From positions 1 to 33,094 of the forward strand of contig CACALG010000006.1 in the NCBI GenBank assembly GCA_902533295.1: a DNA stretch of 33,094 nucleotides, in the 5' to 3' direction. A program made the translations under genes and the position numbers. Below the pieces are notes generated by a model. That model was not told the DNA's origin. It saw only the letters and a list, made by a program, of their open reading frames with translations, and did not search any database. Positions 26,665-33,094 of this stretch are shown here, piece by piece. The stretch's first letter is position 1, and every line of letters starts with the position of its first letter. The DNA is from an uncultured marine group III euryarchaeote. GTDB taxonomy: Archaea > Thermoplasmatota > Poseidoniia > MGIII > CG-Epi1.

Positions 26665-27813
26665 TTAGATACCAAGAACAGTTTCGGAAATTTTTGCTAC
26701 CTCTTCTCTCATATTTGCAGGCCCATAAACTCTACATCTCCAATGATCAAATTGCGCCTCATACAAACCTGAAACAAGTCTCGATAGATTACGTGCCAAC
26801 TCAATTTCTCCGTCATTTTTGATGATTTTAACCTTAAGGCCTGGAACCACAGAAAAAGAAGGAAAATCTACATATATTTCTGAGGGAGAAACACCTAATT
26901 TTGAAGCTATTGAAGTCTCATATTCTTTTGTACTGGCTTTTTCAAGACCTGAAGATTCTGCCTGCTCTTTTGTCATGCTTACTGCTCGTTTAACAATATT
27001 CCTATTTTCAAAATCTTTTACAATCTGTTGAGATAAACCACCTGATTTATCTAATTCTGAAAGAAGCCTATGATCTGTAAAATTAGTAAATTCCTCAACA
27101 TCTATCTTATTAGATGAAATGGCATGATTAGTAGCTCGTGCCAACATTAATTCAGCACCTCTTGCAAAAGGATGGAAATATACTGTAGGATACATAGTTG
27201 ATCTTGCTGTGAGAAGCGCTTCGACCGCAGGAAGGCCACTTTCTTTAACGACTAATTGAGAATCAGGCATCTTCATTGTAGTTATTAATCTCCCCATATC
27301 AACGCCCGTACTAACTCCTGTATAGTGTGCATCACGAACTAGATAATCTAGTCGATCTCCATCCAAATCACCTGAAACTAACGGACCGAATTTATGATTC
27401 CCTGTAATTATCTGATTAACTGTCTTAGAATCTATACCTTCGTCTGAAAGAATATCTGATATTTCAGTTTGTGAAATTATGTGAGTAGTTCGAACAACAT
27501 GATCTTCTACGCCTTCTATTTCATCTCCCAAATGTGAAAATGCAGTGTGTCCTAAATCATGTAGTAAACCTGCCACACTAACTAGCTGTTTTTCATCTGA
27601 ATTAAGGCCAGCCGAGTCGGCCATTTTTCCAACTACATGACTAGTACCCATACAATGCTCGTGTCTTGTATGATTTGCTCCTGGATAAACTAAATTTGCT
27701 GGACCTAATTGCTTAATCCAACGCAGTCTTTGATAAGCCGGTGTATCTACTAATTTTACTTCTACAGGAGATAAATCAATGTAGTCGTGAATGGGATCTC
27801 GGACCCTCGTCAT
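26665..27813 (-). CDS. HD-superfamily phosphohydrolase (dNTPase/SAMHD1-like)
   Basis: VRDPIHDYIDLSPVEVKLVDTPAYQRLRWIKQLGPANLVYPGANHTRHEHCMGTSHV; LLHDLGHTAFSHLGDEIEG; SGDLDGDRLDYLVRDAHYTGV. Confidence 0.94.
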   Translation of the reverse strand: MTRVRDPIHDYIDLSPVEVKLVDTPAYQRLRWIKQLGPANLVYPGANHTRHEHCMGTSHVVGKMADSAGLNSDEKQLVSVAGLLHDLGHTAFSHLGDEIEGVEDHVVRTTHIISQTEISDILSDEGIDSKTVNQIITGNHKFGPLVSGDLDGDRLDYLVRDAHYTGVSTGVDMGRLITTMKMPDSQLVVKESGLPAVEALLTARSTMYPTVYFHPFARGAELMLARATNHAISSNKIDVEEFTNFTDHRLLSELDKSGGLSQQIVKDFENRNIVKRAVSMTKEQAESSGLEKASTKEYETSIASKLGVSPSEIYVDFPSFSVVPGLKVKIIKNDGEIELARNLSRLVSGLYEAQFDHWRCRVYGPANMREEVAKISETVLGI

Positions 27814-27908
27814 TAATCAGGTAGGTCGTGTAGGGATAATAAATAAGTTACTCAATAAAACATGTGTTCCACCTTGTTCTGTTTTGGGTAATTTAAAGGC
27901 TACGGCCC

Positions 27909-27947
27909 AAGGCTTATAATGCCTAAATCGCATGTGAGTTAAGCCTT
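27909..27947 (+). promoter_or_regulatory. tfb promoter: TATA-like TTATAAT within inverted repeats
   Basis: AGGC-TTATAAT-GCCT at 27910-27924; AAGGCTTA (27909-27916) and its exact reverse complement TAAGCCTT (27940-27947) directly before ATG 27948. Confidence 0.45.
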
Positions 27948-28895
27948 ATGAATAACTCCGAAAAAAAACCAGAAGATGTAGAAGTGGAGGAGTTAACTGA
28001 GTGTTCTGAATGTAAGTCCGAACATATTGTCAGAGATTACAAACGTGGAGAGATAACATGTCGTAATTGTGGCCTAGTTGTTGATGACCAAGTGATTGAT
28101 CAAGGGCCTGAATGGAGGGCTTTCGATTCTGAACAAAATGAAAGAAGAGCAAGAGGTGGAGCTCCAATGACTGTTATGGTTCATGACAAAGGACTTTCAA
28201 CAGATATTGGCTGGGGTGGACGTGACATATATGGGAACAACGTCCCAACAAAAAATAGATCTCAAGTTTATAGAATGCGTAAGTGGCAAAATCGTACAAG
28301 AGCTTCAAATTCTGCCGACAGGAATTTAGCACAAGCACTAAACGAACTAAACCGCCTTGCATCAAAAATTGGACTACATAGACAAGTAAGAGAAGAAGCT
28401 GCAATGCTTTACAGAAGGGCTGTTCAAGATAATTTAGTAAGAGGGCGTTCTGTTGAAGGTGTTGCTGCCGCTGCATTATATGGTGCTTGTAGAAGATGCG
28501 AAGTTCCTAGAACATTAACTGAAATAACCGAAGCATCACGTGCCTCAAAAAAGGAAGTTGGAAGAACCTATAGATATATTTCAAGAGAGTTAAAACTCAA
28601 CTTGCAACCGGCTTCACCTTCTGTTTACATCGTTAGATTTTGTCGAGAATTGGAATTGCCAGGGCATGTAGAAAGTGCTGCAATCAGTATTTTGAATCAA
28701 GCTATAGAAGCTGAGCTTACATCAGGTAGAGGACCAACTGGAGTTGCTGCCGCTGCAATATACATAGCGTCAGTAGTTTATGATCAAAGAAAAACACAGA
28801 AGACTATTGCTGATACAGTAGGTGTTACTGAAGTAACAATTAGAAATAGATACAAAGAATTGGCTAAAAATTTAGATATTGTTGTATACAAGTGA
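27948..28895 (+). CDS. tfb: Transcription initiation factor TFB (TFIIB)
   Basis: Zinc ribbon [42 protein letters not shown], followed by two cyclin-like repeats ([27 protein letters not shown]). Confidence 0.97.
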   Translation: MNNSEKKPEDVEVEELTECSECKSEHIVRDYKRGEITCRNCGLVVDDQVIDQGPEWRAFDSEQNERRARGGAPMTVMVHDKGLSTDIGWGGRDIYGNNVPTKNRSQVYRMRKWQNRTRASNSADRNLAQALNELNRLASKIGLHRQVREEAAMLYRRAVQDNLVRGRSVEGVAAAALYGACRRCEVPRTLTEITEASRASKKEVGRTYRYISRELKLNLQPASPSVYIVRFCRELELPGHVESAAISILNQAIEAELTSGRGPTGVAAAAIYIASVVYDQRKTQKTIADTVGVTEVTIRNRYKELAKNLDIVVYK

Positions 28896-28901
28896 GGACA
28901 C

Positions 28902-29924
28902 TTGAAAGTTAGAAAACGTGATAACAATGTCTATCACATAAAATTAGAACATGAAGATGACTTGTATCATTTGAATCTATTGCTAGATGAAGGTGATATG
29001 GTTAGAGCACTTACTGAAAGAAGAGAAGCTACCCAATCAGATAGAATTCGCAAGGAACGTGGCAAAAAACAAAAGATGCGATTAACTGTGGATGTGAAAA
29101 ATGTAGAATATCAATCATTTGGCCAAAGACTAAGATGTCATGGAGTTATTGCAGTAGGAGAGAGAGATCAAGGATCTCACCATACACTAATTTTAGAACC
29201 TGGGGATGATTTTGATATTGGAAAAACTAATTGGTTGAATCATCATAAAAAAAGATTAAGAGAAGCTGCGGAGCCTGTGATTACTGCTATTGCCGTTGCT
29301 GTTGAAAGTGATAGTATAGTTATTGCTGAATTACGAACCTATGGATTAAGAGAACTGAAGACTTTAAACCGTGCAGGGAGCGGAAAATCAACTGGTGGGG
29401 AAGAATTGAATGAATTTTACAAAAGAACTGTTAAACAATTGGTAGATGTTCACATAAAAGGTGCAATTATGGTAGTGGTAGGTCCTGGATTTCTTAAAGA
29501 AGACTTTGTGGATGTTGGTAGAGAGGAAGCGCCAGAAATTTTCTCAGGTTGTGTTGTAGAAAACTCAGGGCAAGGAGGGATGTCCGGAATCCATGAAGCA
29601 ATTAGTAGAGGAACACTTCCAAAAGCTGTAGCTCAAATCAAAATACAAGAAGAGATGTCAGCTATAGAAAAATTAAAAGAGGCAATATCAAAAGATTTAG
29701 GTACATATGGCAAAAAAGAAGTTGGAAAGGCAATTGAAGTTGGAGCTGCGGAAAGTATGCTAATCTTGTCTGAAAAAACTAGGAGTAAGGAAGGAAGAAA
29801 ACTTCTAGCACTAGCAGACCAGAACAGAACCGAAATAATTGAAATTTCTTCTCATCATCATGGTGGTGAGATGCTAAATGGTTTAGGAGATATTGCAGTT
29901 ATACTAAGATATCGCTTAGCATAA
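28902..29924 (+). CDS. pelA: Pelota (Dom34) mRNA surveillance/ribosome rescue factor
   Basis: DNNVYHIKLEHEDDLYHLNLLLDEGD, TVDVKNVEYQSFGQRLRCHGVI, VVGPGFLKEDF, ISSHHHGGEMLNGLGDIAVILRYRL; TTG start. Confidence 0.96.
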   Translation: MKVRKRDNNVYHIKLEHEDDLYHLNLLLDEGDMVRALTERREATQSDRIRKERGKKQKMRLTVDVKNVEYQSFGQRLRCHGVIAVGERDQGSHHTLILEPGDDFDIGKTNWLNHHKKRLREAAEPVITAIAVAVESDSIVIAELRTYGLRELKTLNRAGSGKSTGGEELNEFYKRTVKQLVDVHIKGAIMVVVGPGFLKEDFVDVGREEAPEIFSGCVVENSGQGGMSGIHEAISRGTLPKAVAQIKIQEEMSAIEKLKEAISKDLGTYGKKEVGKAIEVGAAESMLILSEKTRSKEGRKLLALADQNRTEIIEISSHHHGGEMLNGLGDIAVILRYRLA

Positions 29925-29955
29925 ATTCTTATTAGTAGCACGGTGTAACAGAAAT

Positions 29956-30315
29956 ATGATGCCAGGAATGGGGCGAATGAATCCCCGAATGATGAAGAAA
30001 TTGCAAAAACAATTAAAAAATTCTACGGAAGATATTGATGCTACTGAAGTTATTATCAGAACTAAAGACAAAGAAATATACTTCAGTAATCCCTCTGTTA
30101 CTTCTATGAATATGATGGGGCAGCAGTCTTATCAAATTGTTGGGGATCCACAAGAAAGAGGACTAGGTGATGATGAAGAAACAGCTAGTATTCCAGAAGA
30201 AGATATTGAATTAGTTGCTTCACAGGCTGGAGTTTCATATGAAGAAGCTAAGGAAGCACTTGAGGAATGTGGTGGTGAACCTGCTGAAGCTATAATCAAA
30301 CTAATGGGTGGCTAA
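29956..30315 (+). CDS. nac: Nascent polypeptide-associated complex (NAC) protein
   Basis: GMGRMNPRMMKKLQKQLKN start; NAC domain; C-terminal UBA ELVASQAGVSYEEAKEALEECGGEPAEAIIKLMG. Confidence 0.95.
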   Translation: MMPGMGRMNPRMMKKLQKQLKNSTEDIDATEVIIRTKDKEIYFSNPSVTSMNMMGQQSYQIVGDPQERGLGDDEETASIPEEDIELVASQAGVSYEEAKEALEECGGEPAEAIIKLMGG

Positions 30316-31485
30316 ATGGATTTTTCAGAAACTGAAGATCAGGTAATGATTAGAGATATGGTACGTGATTTTGCTGAGACTGTGGCTAGTCCCACATGTC
30401 ATCAAAGAGATAAAGAACAGAAACCACCTATTGATGAATTTAAACAATTTGCAGAATTAGGAGTTGCTGGAATGACAATTCCAGAAGCATATGGTGGCCA
30501 AAAATTAGATGATATTTCTGAAGCTATTGTAATTGAAGAATTATCACGGGTTGATCCATCATTAGGTGTGATGGTTGCCGTTCATGTTGGTTTGTGCTCC
30601 ATGACAATTACATTAAATGGAAATGAAGAACAAAAAAACAAATATTTACCAAAACTTGCTTCTGGAGAATATTTAGGCGCATATTCCCTGAGTGAAGCAG
30701 GTTCAGGAACTGATGCAGCAGCTATGGTTGCAAGAGCGAGCGAAGATGGTGACTTTTACACATTGAATGGGGAAAAGATGTGGGTTACAAATGGTACTAC
30801 TGCCGATCTTTTCGTACTATTTGCTAAAGTTACAGACCATCCAGACTATGGAGAGAAAAAACATGGTGGCGTTACTTGCTTTATTATTGAGAAAGGATTT
30901 GAAGGATTTAAAATAGGTAAAAAAGAAGATAAATTAGGGATTCGTTCAAGTGATACTTGTACACTAATTCTAGATAATTGTAAAGTTCCAAAAGAAAATG
31001 TTTTAGGCGAAGTTGGAAAAGGATTTGCTATCGCAATGAATGCTCTGGATAACTCAAGAATAGGTATTGCAGCTCAAGGCCTAGGAATAGCTCAGGGTGC
31101 TTACGAAGCTGCACTCAAATATTCAAAAGAGCGCGAAACCTTTGGAAAACCAATAGCAGCTCACCAGACTATTGGTAATTACTTAGCAGACATGGCCCTT
31201 ATGATAGATGCAGCTAGATTACAAGTTTACAAAGCTGCCTGGGCAAAACAACAACATTACGAAAATGGAGCGCCGAGGCATACTCTAGAAGCTTCATTTG
31301 CTAAACTAAATGCTGGTGATACGGCAATGTGGGTTTCTGAAAAGGCAGTTCAAATTCTAGGCGGATATGGATATACAACTGAATTTCCTGTTGAGAGATT
31401 TTTCAGAGATGCAAAGATAACTCAAATTTATGAAGGAACGCAAGAAGTTCAGAGATTAGTAATAGCTCGTGAAATTGGAAAGTAA
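30316..31485 (+). CDS. Acyl-CoA dehydrogenase
   Basis: GAYSLSEAGSGTDAAAMVARA, KMWVTNGTTADLFVLFAKV, LGIRSSDTCTLILDNCKVP, ALDNSRIGIAAQGLGIAQGAYE, catalytic-Glu region QIYEGTQEVQRLVIAREI. Confidence 0.96.
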   Translation: MDFSETEDQVMIRDMVRDFAETVASPTCHQRDKEQKPPIDEFKQFAELGVAGMTIPEAYGGQKLDDISEAIVIEELSRVDPSLGVMVAVHVGLCSMTITLNGNEEQKNKYLPKLASGEYLGAYSLSEAGSGTDAAAMVARASEDGDFYTLNGEKMWVTNGTTADLFVLFAKVTDHPDYGEKKHGGVTCFIIEKGFEGFKIGKKEDKLGIRSSDTCTLILDNCKVPKENVLGEVGKGFAIAMNALDNSRIGIAAQGLGIAQGAYEAALKYSKERETFGKPIAAHQTIGNYLADMALMIDAARLQVYKAAWAKQQHYENGAPRHTLEASFAKLNAGDTAMWVSEKAVQILGGYGYTTEFPVERFFRDAKITQIYEGTQEVQRLVIAREIGK

Positions 31486-31558
31486 TAGGAAAACTTTTAT
31501 GAGTCTGTTTGTAAGCTACTTTGTAGACTATTTTAGTCGTCACACAAATCTGGTGTAA

Positions 31559-32734
31559 ATGATGCGTATAGGAATACCAAAAGAAAGAACTGAGAATGAG
31601 ACGCGAGTTGCTCTCGTCCCTGTTTCAATACCAAAATTAGCTAAATTAGGCTTTGATGTTGTAATTGAGAAAAATGCAGGAGAAAAGTCAGGATACTCTG
31701 ATTCAGAATATGAAGAAAAAGGAGCAAAAATATCAGACTTGAAAGAGGTTATGAGTTCAGAAATGGTTGCTTCGATTAACATTCCGGATTTTAAAATGAT
31801 GAAAAAAGGGCAGATGTTAGCATGTACGGCTGACCCATTTAGAAATTTGAAAGAAACAAAAGAAATTATTGATGCTGGTATAATTCTACTTTCTCTTGAA
31901 GTCATTCCTAGAAGATTGTCAAAAGGGCAATCAATGGATGTTAACTCCAGTCAAGATAATTTATCTGGTTACAAAGCAGCTCTAATGGGATCACAACACA
32001 TTGCAAAAATGGTTCCCATGATGATGACTTCTGCAGGAACTGTAAGGCCGGCAAAATTTGTAATCCAAGGTGCTGCCGTAGCTGGACTTCAAGCAATTGC
32101 TACTGCAAAACGATTAGGAGCTGCAGTTCAGGCTATTGATGTGAGATTAGCTGCAAAGCAAGATACTGAAAGTTTAGGTGCAAAATTCATTGATGTACCG
32201 GGATGGAAAGATGCTGAGAGTTCAAGTGGACATGCGTCTCTATTTACTGATAAGGATCTTCAGAGTGCATTTGATGATGCATTAATGGGTGCTGTAAAAG
32301 AGGCCGATGTAGTTATTACAACTGCTAGATTATTTGGTGCAGATGCTCCAAAATTATTCTTTGGTAAAGATAATAATGAAAAAATGACCAAAGAAATGAA
32401 AGAAGGGTCTGTTATAGTTGATATGAATACTGATACTGGTGGAAACATTGTTGGAAGTAAAGAAGGCGAGATTGTAGAAGTAAATGGAGTTACAATTGTG
32501 GGAATTCCTAATCTTTGCAGAACTATTCCAAATACTGCATCAATGTTATACTCAAATAATGTTACTAATTTCGTAACTGTATTGGTTGATGATGGGAAGC
32601 TTGTAATAAATCAAGATGAACAAGTTCTAACAGGTGATGAGGGCGGTATCTCTGCAGGATATGGAGGAATATTGATTGCTGAAGATGGAAAAATACATGA
32701 AAATCACACGAAACTAATGGAGGCTATGAAATAA
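31559..32734 (+). CDS. pntAA: NAD(P) transhydrogenase subunit alpha part 1
   Basis: MRIGIPKERTENETRVALVP, AGTVRPAKFVIQGAAVAGLQAIATAKRLGAAVQAIDVR, GSVIVDMNTDTGGN. Confidence 0.96.
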   Translation: MMRIGIPKERTENETRVALVPVSIPKLAKLGFDVVIEKNAGEKSGYSDSEYEEKGAKISDLKEVMSSEMVASINIPDFKMMKKGQMLACTADPFRNLKETKEIIDAGIILLSLEVIPRRLSKGQSMDVNSSQDNLSGYKAALMGSQHIAKMVPMMMTSAGTVRPAKFVIQGAAVAGLQAIATAKRLGAAVQAIDVRLAAKQDTESLGAKFIDVPGWKDAESSSGHASLFTDKDLQSAFDDALMGAVKEADVVITTARLFGADAPKLFFGKDNNEKMTKEMKEGSVIVDMNTDTGGNIVGSKEGEIVEVNGVTIVGIPNLCRTIPNTASMLYSNNVTNFVTVLVDDGKLVINQDEQVLTGDEGGISAGYGGILIAEDGKIHENHTKLMEAMK

Positions 32735-33039
32735 TGGAGTTAATTACAATAATTGGAGCGATTACAGTCTTCATATTAGCTATATTTTTAGGATTTGAGC
32801 TTATTACAAAAGTTCCACCAACTTTGCATACTCCTCTAATGTCTGGTGCTAACGCAATATCAGGAATTACAGTAGTAGGGGCCTTGATTTTGTTGAAGGA
32901 TTCTACAGCCATACCATTTATGAGTCCAGAAATGTTTGCTTTTTCTGCATTAGTTTTAGCAACAATTAACGTTGTTGGAGGATTTGCAGTAACTAACAGA
33001 ATGCTGAATATGATTGCTGGAAAAAGAGGTGGTAAATAA
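32734..33039 (+). CDS. pntAB: NAD(P) transhydrogenase subunit alpha part 2
   Basis: FLGFELITKVPPTLHTPLMSGANAISGITVVGALIL, NVVGGFAVTNRMLNMI. Confidence 0.95.
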   Translation: MELITIIGAITVFILAIFLGFELITKVPPTLHTPLMSGANAISGITVVGALILLKDSTAIPFMSPEMFAFSALVLATINVVGGFAVTNRMLNMIAGKRGGK

Positions 33040-33094
33040 TGGATGAAATTTGGGATATTGGATATTTAATTGCTTCAATTTTATTCATTTTTGG
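33039..33094 (+). CDS. pntB: Probable pntB, 3' truncated by window edge
   Basis: ATG overlapping the pntAB stop (TAATG), encoding MDEIWDIGYLIASILFIF..; hydrophobic start in the canonical pntAA-pntAB-pntB order. Confidence 0.7.
   Translation, partial: MDEIWDIGYLIASILFIF

Noticed and set aside
28174-28476. 100-aa antisense ORF inside tfb
   Set aside because: Antisense to a conserved essential gene; Leu/Gln-rich low-complexity translation.
31502-31529. AGTCT...AGACT hairpin between acyl-CoA dehydrogenase and pntAA
   Set aside because: Only 5-bp arms with a long loop in AT-rich sequence; expected by chance.
32724-32912. Minus-strand ORF across pntAA/pntAB
   Set aside because: Antisense to two strongly supported genes.
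1-33094. Mobile element, prophage, CRISPR or toxin-antitoxin island
   Set aside because: No transposase, integrase, cas, phage structural or restriction genes, and no regularly spaced repeats seen; nearly all space is housekeeping or envelope coding.

Overview
The window is about 33 kb of AT-rich, densely packed archaeal chromosome. Archaeal marker genes are TFB (TFIIB), Pelota, NAC, TiaS, archease and an archaeal-type initiator tRNA-Met. Together with the low GC, long secreted beta-sandwich proteins, a PGF-CTERM-like tail and pntAA/pntAB, this fits a planktonic marine euryarchaeon (Marine Group II/III-like); that placement is inference and was not tested. In order, the window contains: a Suf Fe-S cluster operon (sufD open at the left edge, sufS, sufU, a DUF59/SufT-like gene) followed by a TusA-like sulfur carrier and ribA; an archaeosortase, a NUDIX hydrolase and a PGF-CTERM-like secreted protein; a glutaredoxin and a full-length gcvP; DUF2203, an orphan ORF and a HAD phosphatase; a giant repeat-containing surface protein with a cytoplasmic zinc ribbon; enoyl-CoA hydratase, nth and dCMP deaminase; a bPH2-like/SHOCT-like divergent pair; a DMT transporter; a minus-strand RNA-maturation locus (initiator tRNA-Met, archease, unknown protein, tiaS); two more envelope genes; pyrC, an M50 protease and an HD phosphohydrolase; tfb, pelota, nac, acyl-CoA dehydrogenase and pntAA/pntAB, with pntB entering at the right edge. 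I saw no CRISPR array, IS element, phage or recognisable defence system. The best candidates for undescribed biology are: (1) the unknown 192-aa protein embedded between archease and TiaS downstream of the initiator tRNA, (2) the archaeosortase near a candidate substrate, (3) the membrane-anchored zinc-ribbon envelope proteins, and (4) the degenerate TusA-like protein attached to the Suf operon.
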